From the NCBI GenBank assembly GCA_964448115.1, contig CAYUVA010000013.1, positions 23,101 to 87,100 on the forward strand: a stretch of 64,000 bases of DNA. The letters are read 5' to 3'. Positions 33,942 through 43,925 of this stretch are shown piece by piece. A program made the position numbers and the translations under genes. The notes under the pieces are model-generated. The model saw only the letters and a list, made by a program, of their open reading frames with translations. It searched no databases and was not told the origin of the DNA. This stretch comes from CAYUVA01 sp964448115 [NCBI: uncultured bacterium]. Its GTDB lineage: Bacteria > CAYUVA01. How positions within the stretch are numbered: position 1 is the first letter of the stretch; each line of letters begins with the position of its first letter.

Positions 33942-35006
33942 TCACTCTGCCATTGAACTTTCCAGCATCCTGCTGAAAAAGACCCTGTCTTCAGCCACCG
34001 ACTCGGCCTCTTCTCTGGTGATGAGTCCCCTTCTTACCAATGAAATAAGGGACTGATCCAGGGTCTGCATATTCGGCTGGGATTGCATTATCGAGGTAAC
34101 CTGGATTATGTTGTTCTCCCTGATGCAGGTCATCACCGCATGGTTGACGAAGAGGAGTTCTACGGCGGCAATTCGACCTGCACCGTCAGCCCTGCGTAGC
34201 AGTTGTTGACTAACCACGCCCTTGAGTGAGATGGACAAAAGGATCCGTACCTGTTGCTGTTCCTCTTCGGGGAAGACATCGATTAGTCTATCGATTGTCT
34301 TGGGTGCATTATTGGTATGCAGTGTTCCAAAGACCAGCATCCCGGCATCGACAGCGGAGAGCGCTGACTTTATGGTCTCAAGGTCGCGTAACTCTCCGAT
34401 AAGAAGCACATCGGTCGATTCCTTCTGGGCGAAATAGACCCCCTCGGCGAATGAGCGAACATGGGTGCCGACCTCAAGCTGTGTAACCGTGCTAAGCTTG
34501 CCGTAGTGCACGTATTCAATTGGGTCTTCTATGGTCAGTATATGCTTTCGTTTGGTCTCATTGATCTCGTCTATTATGGTGGCTAAGGTTGTACTCTTGC
34601 CGCAACCAGTGGGTCCGGTGCATAAGATCAACCCCTTGTCCATCAGGGTGAACTTAAGCAGTTCTTCGGGCAGAGCGAGTTGCTGGATCTTGGGTATCTC
34701 CTTGGGTATTAGCCTGAAGACAGCGCATATACCTCGCCGCTGCATATATACATTTACCCGGAATCGAGCCTTATCGCCAAGGCTATAGCCCAGGTCGAGA
34801 TCCATCTTTTCCTCGAAGTGTTTCCTTTGTTTCTTATCCAGGATCTCGAAGATCATATCCTCCAGCTCGTAGTGGTGGAACGGTTTGATGCGCATCTGGT
34901 TTATCTCGCCATTTATACGAAATATTGGTGCTGAGCCGGAGTGCAAATGCAGATCTGATGCGCCGACACGAACCGCAAGCTCCAGTAAATCATCCAGTTT
35001 GTGCAC
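33942..35006 (-). CDS. pilT: Type IV pilus retraction ATPase (PilT-type)
   Basis: The 354-residue hexameric motor has the PilT layout: N-terminal PAS-like part (ASDLHLHSGSAPIFRINGEI), Walker A GPTGCGKSTT, Walker B DVLLIGELRD, His box GTLHTNNA, and a C-terminal MQTLDQSL motif. It powers pilus retraction at the inner membrane. It ends 3 bases downstream of the HEAT/PilT fusion gene on the same strand, so the two are co-transcribed. Confidence 0.92.
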   Translation of the reverse strand: MHKLDDLLELAVRVGASDLHLHSGSAPIFRINGEINQMRIKPFHHYELEDMIFEILDKKQRKHFEEKMDLDLGYSLGDKARFRVNVYMQRRGICAVFRLIPKEIPKIQQLALPEELLKFTLMDKGLILCTGPTGCGKSTTLATIIDEINETKRKHILTIEDPIEYVHYGKLSTVTQLEVGTHVRSFAEGVYFAQKESTDVLLIGELRDLETIKSALSAVDAGMLVFGTLHTNNAPKTIDRLIDVFPEEEQQQVRILLSISLKGVVSQQLLRRADGAGRIAAVELLFVNHAVMTCIRENNIIQVTSIMQSQPNMQTLDQSLISLVRRGLITREEAESVAEDRVFFSRMLESSMAE

Positions 35007-35009
35007 CTA

Positions 35010-37793
35010 TCAATCCCTTTCTTGATCAACGAAAAGCTCGTCCAGCTCCTCATCCTTTAGGTATGACTCGAAGTCAGCCTTGGCGACCGAGCGCAGGTAT
35101 GCCTCACCTCCGGATATGATCCCTTTTTTATACAGTTCGAGAAGCGCCTGATCCATCGTCTGCATTCCAAGCTCGGTGCTGCTTTGGATAACCGAAGGGA
35201 TCTGGTTTGCCTTATTGGAGCGTATAAGGTTAGCGATGGCAGGGGTTACCGACATCACCTCGCAGGCAGCGATCCTCCCCTTTCGATCCTTGCGCTTGAC
35301 CAATTGCTGGCAGATCACACCTTTTATTAGATCCGAGAGTATGGTCCTTATCTGTCGTTGTTGGGCTCCGGGATAGAAGTTGACCAGTCTTTCCACCGTA
35401 TTGGCTGCATCTACTGTGCTCAGGGTTGCCAGCACCAAGTGCCCGGTCTCGGCGGCGGTTATTGCCCAATAAGCGGTCTCGAAGTCCTTGATCTCACCGA
35501 CTAGTATGACATCGGGGTCTTCCCTGAGCGCAGCTCGCAAGGCTCCGGCATAAGTGCTTGTATGCATACCGATCTGTCTTTGGCTTATAATAGATCTCCG
35601 ATTGCGATGTATGATCTCGATAGGATTTTCCAGGATGATAATATTAGCCGACCGCGTGGTGTTGATGATATCGACCATAGCCGCCAGTGTGGTGGTTTTC
35701 CCGCTGCGTCCGCTACCAGCGACTATTACCATACCCCTCGGTAATGAGGCAAAGCGTTTTATCAAGGGAGGTAATCCGAGTTCCTCCAGTGATGGGATAC
35801 GATCCTGAAGCCTCCTGAAGGTCAAGCTGGTGCCATGCAGATGCCTTAATCCGCTAATTAAATATCGCTCTCCCTTTCGGGATTCGTAAGCAAGCTCGAT
35901 GAAATTGCGCTCCTTGAAGTTCGAAACCTGCTCTGGTGTAAGATTTTCCTCAAAAAATATATCCAAGAGCTTTCCACTGATGGTTGGACTTCCCATCTCG
36001 ACCAGCTCCTCCTGGATGCGCATCTTGGGAACCTGCCCCTCAATGATGAAAACCTCGCTGGCGCCCTCCTTGTTAGCAGCGGTCAAGAGGCTGTCTATCC
36101 TTCCCATGCGCATTATAGTAGAGTCATGGGGATTGTTTTTATCATTAAGAAATTTCTCCGGGGTTATCTTTACTAGTATATCGAGGATCTCGGTCCTAAG
36201 CTCCTTATCTGGCGATTTGAGCGATGCCACCAGCGAAGGCGCAGCCTGCTCGGCGTGCTCCCACATCGCACCAATAGCCTTTACTATCTCCAGTTTCGTA
36301 TGCCTTTTCTCGCTGATAAGGAATGTCTCCAGTAGCTTGACCGTCTCTGGCTCTCCGATCTGCCCCAGCGCCTTGGCAGCCACGCTTCTGAACTGCGGTT
36401 CATTTTTAAAAATATCCGAGAGCAACGCTATCGCATTACGATCTTTAAGCTTACCTAGCGCTTCTATTGCAAGCTCCCTGGTCAGCCAGTCGCCAGAATT
36501 GGCCAAGGGATACAACAGGTGTGAATATCGTTGACCATTAGCTGCCAGGATAAGCTCGATGCCGTATCGTTTAAGGATCGCATCATTTTCGTTGAGCATC
36601 TTGGCAGCCACCTTGCTAAACTTATCCGGGGCGATATCGATGATGGTATGAATGAATCGATCGAGCGTAAGATAATCGAGCCTTCGGAAGTGCTCCAGCA
36701 ACCTGTCCTCGAACATGGGGGCTTCAATCGCTTCCTGGAACTCGTTGGTGAGTTTTCTGATCTTCTCCGAGCTATTTGCCAGTATCTTGATGTACAAGCC
36801 GACAGGATCGATGCACTGCTTGAATAATAGGTTTCTGATCGAAGCCTTGATGTCATTATGGAAGGTCTCATCATCCTCCCCCAGCTTGACCAGGAAATAA
36901 GGGATCACCGAGTCGTTGCCCACTACTCCCAGGGTTCTGATCGCCCGTTTTACAAGGTGTGGCTTGGGATCGTTCAGGTATCCGACCAGAAGCTCTACCG
37001 CGCCCGGTGCGCCCCAATATCCGAGCAGCTCCAGCGCTCTCTCTCTTATATTCACCTCGCGGTCGTTGATGACTTTTTTTAGCAGGGCGAATCCCTCGGG
37101 CAGGGCGATCTTGCCCAGAGCCATCACTGCTGCATAGCGGACACTCCAGTTTTCATCATCCAGGGCTTTTCCGACTATATTTGCCGTGATGATGCTCTTG
37201 CTATGGGCAGCCAGGTTTACGGCGTGTATCTTCTCGTTTGTGTTGCCATTTTTTATGTGCGACTCAAGATAAGGCATCGTCTTTAGCACATCGAGCTTGA
37301 ACATCACCTCGAGCATCAGCCTTTTTCCGCTCTCGTTTTGCTTCTCATACTCGCGCAGTGCGTACTCAAAGATCTTTGGTGAGTTCATAAAGGCTAATAG
37401 CTTGCTAATCTCGGCAAGGTACTCTCCTTTGGTATGGAGTAGCAAGTTGATCAGGCTCAAGCATAGGTTGCGAAGCCTTGCTCTGCTTAAGATTCTTTTT
37501 ATCAGTTGGTACTCTGTGCGAGAGCCTTCGCGCACCTGTTTGGTTAATTCCTTGGCAGCATAGCTAGCATCTAGTTTACTCAGAAATAATCTTAATTCCT
37601 CGACTAGATCCTCCATGAATGCAGGCTCGGTATCTTGCAACTTTTGAGCTAGTATTGATATTAGCTTGGAAAAAGGTGGATCCGGGAACCTGAAGAATAG
37701 CTTCCTGAAGGCGAGTTTGCTTTCCTTTTCGCTCCAGTTTACCTCCAGGCAAGCTTTCTCAAACTGTTCATCCTTAGGGGTGCTTTTGAACAT
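35010..37793 (-). CDS. HEAT-repeat protein fused to a PilT/PilU-like ATPase
   Basis: 927 residues. Residues about 60-570 are helical repeats of HEAT type (many LLxxxLxDxxxxVRxxAxxALG-like units, for example WSVRYAAVMALGKIALPEG). Residues about 590-927 are a PilT-like ATPase with Walker A GSGRSGKTTT, Walker B DVILVGEIKD and the MQTMDQALLEL ending. The expected His box HTN is STV (LATLSTVDAANT), so retraction chemistry may be altered. It directly precedes pilT. It may regulate or scaffold the motor. Such a large fusion is unusual. Confidence 0.8.
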   Translation of the reverse strand: MFKSTPKDEQFEKACLEVNWSEKESKLAFRKLFFRFPDPPFSKLISILAQKLQDTEPAFMEDLVEELRLFLSKLDASYAAKELTKQVREGSRTEYQLIKRILSRARLRNLCLSLINLLLHTKGEYLAEISKLLAFMNSPKIFEYALREYEKQNESGKRLMLEVMFKLDVLKTMPYLESHIKNGNTNEKIHAVNLAAHSKSIITANIVGKALDDENWSVRYAAVMALGKIALPEGFALLKKVINDREVNIRERALELLGYWGAPGAVELLVGYLNDPKPHLVKRAIRTLGVVGNDSVIPYFLVKLGEDDETFHNDIKASIRNLLFKQCIDPVGLYIKILANSSEKIRKLTNEFQEAIEAPMFEDRLLEHFRRLDYLTLDRFIHTIIDIAPDKFSKVAAKMLNENDAILKRYGIELILAANGQRYSHLLYPLANSGDWLTRELAIEALGKLKDRNAIALLSDIFKNEPQFRSVAAKALGQIGEPETVKLLETFLISEKRHTKLEIVKAIGAMWEHAEQAAPSLVASLKSPDKELRTEILDILVKITPEKFLNDKNNPHDSTIMRMGRIDSLLTAANKEGASEVFIIEGQVPKMRIQEELVEMGSPTISGKLLDIFFEENLTPEQVSNFKERNFIELAYESRKGERYLISGLRHLHGTSLTFRRLQDRIPSLEELGLPPLIKRFASLPRGMVIVAGSGRSGKTTTLAAMVDIINTTRSANIIILENPIEIIHRNRRSIISQRQIGMHTSTYAGALRAALREDPDVILVGEIKDFETAYWAITAAETGHLVLATLSTVDAANTVERLVNFYPGAQQRQIRTILSDLIKGVICQQLVKRKDRKGRIAACEVMSVTPAIANLIRSNKANQIPSVIQSSTELGMQTMDQALLELYKKGIISGGEAYLRSVAKADFESYLKDEELDELFVDQERD

Positions 37794-37969
37794 GCCCTCT
37801 TACTTAGCCAACTATTTTATATTAAATATAATTTCTCATCTCGTTTCAATATAACATTAACTCAGGACAATTTTCAAATATCATAAGGAGCAATCGATTT
37901 GCTCCTATTGACCATCGGAAGTGATAATGTTAAATAAGCGAAGATGTAACTTAAATTGAGGATCTGTCT

Positions 37970-39991
37970 ATGATACCCAGCAATAAACGCTATGCTATTT
38001 TAACAATACTTCTTGTTGTTCTCTTGCCAGGCTCGATACCAGGTGTTCCGCTAAAAACCTGGCAGGAGCAACCGCTCAATATGCCCGGCGGTTGGCCGGA
38101 TCTTTACCTTGATCCTAACGGAGACCTTCATGTCATTTGCGCAGATGGTTTCGGATGGCTTTATTATAAGAAGCTACTCCTCACCCAATGGGACGGAGAG
38201 GGCGCCATCCCCTTCGATGGTTCCATACCGGTTACACCGCCTAACGCCAAGTGCGATGTGATCTTCGGCTTGCCTCATATAGTGGCTGATTCAAAGGGAA
38301 ATCCCCATATAGTCTGGGCTGCCTATGGCAGACCGCGGGTAGGTCCGGTCTATTATCAAACCCTGGTCGATGGGCAGTGGCTACCCGAGGCGGAGATCGT
38401 ATCCCGTGGAGAAACTGACTGGATAGGCTTTCCAGAGATCGGAATAGACGCAAATGATCAGCTTTATGTGGTCGCCGAGCAGGTCTATGATAAAGACTAT
38501 GATGGTTTCGGTTTTAATCAGATCATCTTCAAGTACAAGGACAAGGAAAGCGGCGATTGGTTACCGCCCGATGATAATCCCGGTGGCTTACAGATCACCA
38601 GGTTTTACTGGAATCCGCAGATCCCTGATATCGCAATCGATCCCATGGGAAACCTGCATGTCTGCTGGGAGCAACCATCCAATGAATATACAGAAATAGG
38701 TTATATATATTTCAATGGCTTTAGCTGGGACCCAATATCACTGATCGCCGACTTTGACAAATGGTGCACAAGGTCGCGAATCCTTTGCGATGCTCATGGA
38801 GATCCTTATGTTGCTGCTACGGTGATGGAAAGACAGGGAGAGGATTATTGGTTCCTAAGCGGAATCGCTTACCTTGAGCGACATGATAACCAATGGGATG
38901 GAGTTATGTTCGGTAGAAATCACGGCAATACCAACGAGTTCCGAACCGGCTTTGCCATTAATGACAATGGTCTCTTGATCACCTGGCCTGACTATGGAGA
39001 TGTGCAATACTGGTACAAGCGTTTCGATGAGCCTATCCATGAGAATATAGATAGCTTCAGTCCATCCTCGAAACAGGCTTTCACCCTAAATAGCGTGGCA
39101 GCTGCCGGGGATGGGGAGGTCTTTTATGTGGTCTGGGAGGATAGTCGCGGGGGGTTATTTTACAATATGCTTTCCGAGATATCGACCTCTGCTCCCCGAA
39201 TTATCGCTGGTGGTTATATGCAGACGCGCATCAAGTACGAAAGCGGCGGCGCCCTTGAGTTGGCTTGCATAGTTGATGACGATGTTGGACCTTATAACAT
39301 CCAGTCGGTGGAGATATTATACGATGGCATCCCTACCGGCTTGATGCTTACCGATAACACTCAATACGGCTTAGGCAAGGATTATCGCGATGGAATATGG
39401 CGATTCGAGATCCCGTTTATTCCCCCATGGACACCGTGGGGAGATTATCTTCTGGAGCTTCAGGCAACCAATCGCGATGGTCTAAAGAGCGAGATCTGGC
39501 CTTGGTGTCATATAGTCGCCGAGCAGAGTGCTCAACGGCAAGCCTTGAATCTATGGGATCTGCCTGGAATAAAGACCTTGATGGAGTTCAACTGGGAGGC
39601 TGAGTTTCTTAGATCGGTCAATGGCGCGGCGGATCTTAACTCGACCTACGATCGCTATGGACCTTTTGTGAGCCTGGCTGGCTACCTTACTGCAACCATT
39701 CCAGCAAGTGGTGGCGCTTTTTCGATGATCGCCGCCGCATCTGATGGAAATGGCGCTGAAAACTTGTCAGGGGTTGAGCTTTGCTACGCGGGGAATACAA
39801 CTGGAATATTCATGGAGGAGCTGCCGGTCGGCTTGGACTCGATGAGCAAGATATATCGATTAGACTTGGAGTTAGGGCAAGCGCCAGCCGGCGATTACCT
39901 GCTCGAACTTATAGCATACGATGAAGATGGAAACCGAAGCCTCCTCTGGCCTTACCTGAACATCGCCTCAGAGGATACATTGGGATACTAA
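37970..39991 (+). CDS. Secreted propeller-like protein with two AGY domains
   Basis: 673 residues with a signal peptide (to about residue 26), a beta-propeller-like half (about 30-400) made of repeats of the form DLYLDPNGDLHVICADGFGW, with Asp-rich blades (DxxGxxHVxW), and two AGY-type domains, about 407-520 and 563-673, the second at the very C-terminus. There is no Thr/Pro linker here. No sialidase catalytic set is seen, so it may bind carbohydrate or other surface ligand. GAGGAT precedes the ATG. Confidence 0.65.
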   Translation: MIPSNKRYAILTILLVVLLPGSIPGVPLKTWQEQPLNMPGGWPDLYLDPNGDLHVICADGFGWLYYKKLLLTQWDGEGAIPFDGSIPVTPPNAKCDVIFGLPHIVADSKGNPHIVWAAYGRPRVGPVYYQTLVDGQWLPEAEIVSRGETDWIGFPEIGIDANDQLYVVAEQVYDKDYDGFGFNQIIFKYKDKESGDWLPPDDNPGGLQITRFYWNPQIPDIAIDPMGNLHVCWEQPSNEYTEIGYIYFNGFSWDPISLIADFDKWCTRSRILCDAHGDPYVAATVMERQGEDYWFLSGIAYLERHDNQWDGVMFGRNHGNTNEFRTGFAINDNGLLITWPDYGDVQYWYKRFDEPIHENIDSFSPSSKQAFTLNSVAAAGDGEVFYVVWEDSRGGLFYNMLSEISTSAPRIIAGGYMQTRIKYESGGALELACIVDDDVGPYNIQSVEILYDGIPTGLMLTDNTQYGLGKDYRDGIWRFEIPFIPPWTPWGDYLLELQATNRDGLKSEIWPWCHIVAEQSAQRQALNLWDLPGIKTLMEFNWEAEFLRSVNGAADLNSTYDRYGPFVSLAGYLTATIPASGGAFSMIAAASDGNGAENLSGVELCYAGNTTGIFMEELPVGLDSMSKIYRLDLELGQAPAGDYLLELIAYDEDGNRSLLWPYLNIASEDTLGY

Positions 39992-40024
39992 GACCTTGTA
40001 GATATATTTTTCTTTCTGACTCGG

Positions 40025-42673
40025 TCATTGATTCTGGTTAGATCTTCTTACAGTTATACTTTCGATGACAACGCTTGCGGTGGAGAAACGCGCCGAACGC
40101 ACTCCATAACCACCATCCTCGATTATCCAATTATTTTCAGGGTCGTTGCATGCGATAAAAGCGTGGCTGCTGCGAAATAGGTCTTTGTGGGGCATTGCAC
40201 TGCCCATTTCGACCATAAACTCGCACAGTTCGGCGCTAAGGTTCATGGTTGCCTCGTCTTTTATGGCACCGAGGATAAGAATGCCAGGGGGAGCTGTTCG
40301 CAGCGTTTGCAGCATCCTGTCCGCCTCGGCTGCATCCATGTAGATGTCAAAGGAGTAACTATCGAGCACCCGAAGATTCGCCGGGTCAAATAATATGATG
40401 TTATACCCACGCTTGTTTGGTGAGTAATCAGTTCCATCGATAGCAATAACACTGTAGTTCCCGCTGTTCATGCCAGCGCTCACTACTTGGATGTCGTGCC
40501 TGGCTGCTGCTTGCTCGATGAACATTTGCAGCAGGTTGTTGGCTCTTGTGCACAGTCTTGCTGGTACGGTGATATCAATGCTATTCGTGCCTGGTTCAAG
40601 CTCGATCTTATCATGGTTTCTACCGTTGACCTTGACCATCATGTTTGGTGGTTCGAGGATGCTTATGGTTTTCAAATGGATCTCCAGGCTGACCTCTTGC
40701 CATTTGGTGTCAGGAAGGATGATGCTGAGCAGGTCGCTCACAATAATCGCTTCATGTACCCTACCTCCAATACCAATACGGATCGGTTGATGATTCTTGT
40801 GAACAAGAAATAGCTTCCTTAAATCAGCATCGCCACTTATCTCAAGGGGATACTTCATACTTGAATAATTCAGGCGCGTCACAAGGTAGTCCTCATCGAT
40901 GTAGATAACCCGCGCATCTGGATATGTTTTCTCCAGCAGATTAAAGACAAGACCCGCATTCTGCAAGAACCTGTGGTTCACGATCACATACTCCAAGCCC
41001 ATGAATTCAGCCATCTTCTGCGCTGCATCGCTGATAATGCTCATATTGATATCGGGCGTATTATCCTTCACCTGAAGCTCAGCCAGAGTGCGCAAAAAGG
41101 GTATGGACTCGAAATAATCGAAGTGCTCCTCCGGGAGACGGGCAGAGAAACCACTCGGCATCCTATGCTCATGGAACGCCTGATCATATATCAGAAGCGC
41201 ATCCTTAAGGGGCTGAGTCAAGCCGATGCCCCGATGTCCGTCCCTTACGGTGAACGGAATAGTTAAAACAGCACCCTCTCCGCCCAATTCACCGAGAGCG
41301 CTTATGAAACGCGGGGGGCGAATGGAGGTGACCGCGTTCTGGTGATCATCGATATCCGCTAGATGAAAATATGACACCAGGAGCATAACCACAGCGAAAA
41401 GAGCCGACTTTGCACGCCTTCCATTGCCTGAAACCACGCGCTCCTGGATACGCGATATCACCATCGATGCGAGAACGGCAATAGCAAGAAACACCATGAC
41501 TATAAACCTGGAAGGACAGCGAAAATCCCCTAGAAGTGGGATATGATAATAGAGCATGTAAGGCAAGGGGAGGAATAACTTGTGTTCTCCAAGGCTGAAT
41601 AGATGGGTATTATTAACCTTGAGCACCGGACCTAGCGATAGTATAAAAAAGATCAGCAAGATAACCCTCCAGTACCTCGCCTTAGAGTTACCTCTAAGCA
41701 TAATTACTGACAGAATCAGGCTCATTATGGGAAAGACTCCCAGATATATCCCCGGACGCGCCCCCATCGGCTTAGTGTCGATAAGCTCTAAAAAAGGCAT
41801 CCAAACCTGTCGATTGAGCCATTTCTGATGATTCCATGGACGCAGAAAATCGAGCAGGTCATTGCTATATAAGATCGCCTCCTCCATGCTGCCTCCAGCA
41901 TGGTAATGAAACGACATTGCGCTTTGCTTATGCAGTTGATGTAAGGTCGGAAGCAACATAATAACCAGCAAAATCGCACCGGGAAGCATACCCTTGAAAA
42001 AGGCAACTATTGTCTCTTTTTTCAGTAATTTTTTGCAATCATGCAAGCTATAAATCAATGCGTAGGTTATCATGATAATAAAATAGTTATGGCTGCTGTA
42101 AAAATCGATTGCAAAAGTAATCATTGCATAAAAGATATACTTAGGCTTCTTGTATGCAACAAAGCTGTGTAAAAATAAAATGAACAACGGCAGCCAGCAA
42201 AGGTGCAGTAAATTATAGTGCCCCCGCGCAGTGCTTTGAATGAACGAAGATAGACCGTAAATCAATCCCCCCATAAAGGCTCCCCAGCGACTGGTGCATA
42301 ATTGCTTGCACAATAAATAGGAGAAATAACAAGAAGCCAGCGATAAGATTATGATCAGAAGATTCAGAGTAGTTTCGATGCTAATAAAAAAACCAAGTAA
42401 AAGATAAAATAACGAATTAAGGAATGAGTTGGTGTTGAAGACCAGCGAAGCGCCCAGCGGATGAAACATGTAGCCGCAAAACAGCGGATTTGTGCCTAGT
42501 TCAGTCAGCGCATACTTGAACCACCACAGATTCCAGGCAAAATTAGGCGCATCGCCGTTAGTGAAGAAGATGCGACTGCCAAAATGGGGCAATAACGGAT
42601 AATAAACCAGCAGACTGAAAAACAGGTAAGCAATCAGGACAAGCAAGTCTCTGGATATATTTTTGCTTCTCAC
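40025..42673 (-). CDS. Large membrane protein with extracytoplasmic domain (GT-C-like)
   Basis: 882 residues with about 12 spans in the first 480 residues, with an early FTNGDAPNFAWNLWWFKYAL loop whose Asp resembles the first-loop acid of GT-C glycosyltransferases. The last 400 residues are soluble and extracytoplasmic. It probably transfers or modifies glycans. The sequence is too divergent to name. It ends convergent with the 37970 gene and lies 22 bases after wecB on the same strand. Confidence 0.6.
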   Translation of the reverse strand: MRSKNISRDLLVLIAYLFFSLLVYYPLLPHFGSRIFFTNGDAPNFAWNLWWFKYALTELGTNPLFCGYMFHPLGASLVFNTNSFLNSLFYLLLGFFISIETTLNLLIIILSLASCYFSYLLCKQLCTSRWGAFMGGLIYGLSSFIQSTARGHYNLLHLCWLPLFILFLHSFVAYKKPKYIFYAMITFAIDFYSSHNYFIIMITYALIYSLHDCKKLLKKETIVAFFKGMLPGAILLVIMLLPTLHQLHKQSAMSFHYHAGGSMEEAILYSNDLLDFLRPWNHQKWLNRQVWMPFLELIDTKPMGARPGIYLGVFPIMSLILSVIMLRGNSKARYWRVILLIFFILSLGPVLKVNNTHLFSLGEHKLFLPLPYMLYYHIPLLGDFRCPSRFIVMVFLAIAVLASMVISRIQERVVSGNGRRAKSALFAVVMLLVSYFHLADIDDHQNAVTSIRPPRFISALGELGGEGAVLTIPFTVRDGHRGIGLTQPLKDALLIYDQAFHEHRMPSGFSARLPEEHFDYFESIPFLRTLAELQVKDNTPDINMSIISDAAQKMAEFMGLEYVIVNHRFLQNAGLVFNLLEKTYPDARVIYIDEDYLVTRLNYSSMKYPLEISGDADLRKLFLVHKNHQPIRIGIGGRVHEAIIVSDLLSIILPDTKWQEVSLEIHLKTISILEPPNMMVKVNGRNHDKIELEPGTNSIDITVPARLCTRANNLLQMFIEQAAARHDIQVVSAGMNSGNYSVIAIDGTDYSPNKRGYNIILFDPANLRVLDSYSFDIYMDAAEADRMLQTLRTAPPGILILGAIKDEATMNLSAELCEFMVEMGSAMPHKDLFRSSHAFIACNDPENNWIIEDGGYGVRSARFSTASVVIESITVRRSNQNQ

Positions 42674-42695
42674 CGCTTGCCTTGTTATCGCCTGG

Positions 42696-43796
42696 TTAAT
42701 TTAGCTTCTCGGTCAGTATGGCAGCTATGCGTTGCGCAGCCTTCCCGTCGCCGTAGGGATTGCAGTGGCAGATCATAGAATCATAACGCTCCTTATCATC
42801 AAGCAACCTGAGCGATTCAGCGACTATCTTAGCTTTATCGGTTCCCACCAGCGTTGCCAGTCCTGCCTCGATGCCCTCCTGCCTCTCTGTCTTTTGGCGC
42901 ATGACCAGAACCGGCTTCCTGAGGGTCGGGGCTTCCTCCTGGATGCCACCGCTATCGGTGAGGATAAAAATCGATGACCTCATAAGATTGACCATGGTGA
43001 GGTAATCGACCGGCTTGGGGAGAAAGACATTGTCGATACCGGCTAGTACCCGCCGTACCGGCTCATCGACTCGCGGATTGAGGTGCACCGGATAGATGAA
43101 CTGAATGCCAGGCTTAGCCTGCGCAAGCTCCTTTATTGCCAGGCATAATTGCTCGAAAGGCTCGCCGAAGGACTCGCGGCGATGAGCGGTGATCAGAATA
43201 TACGGCTGGCTGATATCGAAACCACCAAGCGCCTCTGCATCCGGCTGCCATGGAATGTTCAGTGCCATAAGTAGCGTATCAATGGCGGTATTGCCAGTTA
43301 CCCAGACATTGCTCTTTATCCCTTCATTCTCCAGGTTTTTCTTTGCAAGCTCGGTCGGAGCAAAGTGATAATCGGCAAGTCCGCTGATAAGTCGCCGATT
43401 CATCTCCTCTGGATAAGGTGAATACTTGTCCCCGGTGCGTAGCCCCGCCTCGACATGAGCGACCGCTACCTGATTATAGTAGGCTGAGAGCGCTGCCGCA
43501 AAGCTGCTGGTAGTATCACCCTGTACGATAAGACATGTCGGCTTGGCAGCATTTAATATCCCCTTGAAGCGTTCCAAGACTAAGGTGGTAATCGACTCTA
43601 GGGTCTGATCGTGTCTCATCACCCTCAGGTCAAAGTCCGGCTTTATGTCAAAGATGCTGAGCACCTGCCTGAGCATGGTTATGTGCTGGGAGGTAATGCA
43701 GACCTTCGGTTTGATTCCCCGCTCGGCAAATGCCTTGATCACCGGGATGAGCTTGAGGGCATCCGGCCTGGTGCCGCAGGTAACCATTATTTCCAT
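42696..43796 (-). CDS. wecB: UDP-N-acetylglucosamine 2-epimerase (non-hydrolysing)
   Basis: 366 residues with the family motifs: VTCGTRPDALKL at the start, VQGDTTSSFAAA, AHVEAGLRTGD, PEEMNR and LITAHRRESFG, then the ILTDSGGIQEEAPTL motif. It interconverts UDP-GlcNAc and UDP-ManNAc for envelope polysaccharide. It lies directly before the large membrane protein gene, which fits glycan assembly. Confidence 0.94.
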   Translation of the reverse strand: MEIMVTCGTRPDALKLIPVIKAFAERGIKPKVCITSQHITMLRQVLSIFDIKPDFDLRVMRHDQTLESITTLVLERFKGILNAAKPTCLIVQGDTTSSFAAALSAYYNQVAVAHVEAGLRTGDKYSPYPEEMNRRLISGLADYHFAPTELAKKNLENEGIKSNVWVTGNTAIDTLLMALNIPWQPDAEALGGFDISQPYILITAHRRESFGEPFEQLCLAIKELAQAKPGIQFIYPVHLNPRVDEPVRRVLAGIDNVFLPKPVDYLTMVNLMRSSIFILTDSGGIQEEAPTLRKPVLVMRQKTERQEGIEAGLATLVGTDKAKIVAESLRLLDDKERYDSMICHCNPYGDGKAAQRIAAILTEKLN

Positions 43797-43874
43797 GCCC
43801 CAACATTATCACGCAAAGGCATATAGAGTAAAGAAAGGGGCGTGAGCTGCAAAGTGCAAGGTGCGAGGCAATTT

Positions 43875-43904
43875 AACCACAAAGGCACTTATACCTTTGT
43901 GGTT
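43875..43904. repeat. Perfect 11-bp palindromic ACCACAAAGG repeat
   Basis: AACCACAAAGG and CCTTTGTGGTT are exact complements around the 8-base loop CACTTATA. This is a compact copy of the dispersed repeat seen at 21463, 45613 and 49870. It lies between wecB and the CitF-like gene and may also form an RNA hairpin. Confidence 0.7.
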
Positions 43905-43925
43905 TTCAACGATCCTCCTTGCTCC

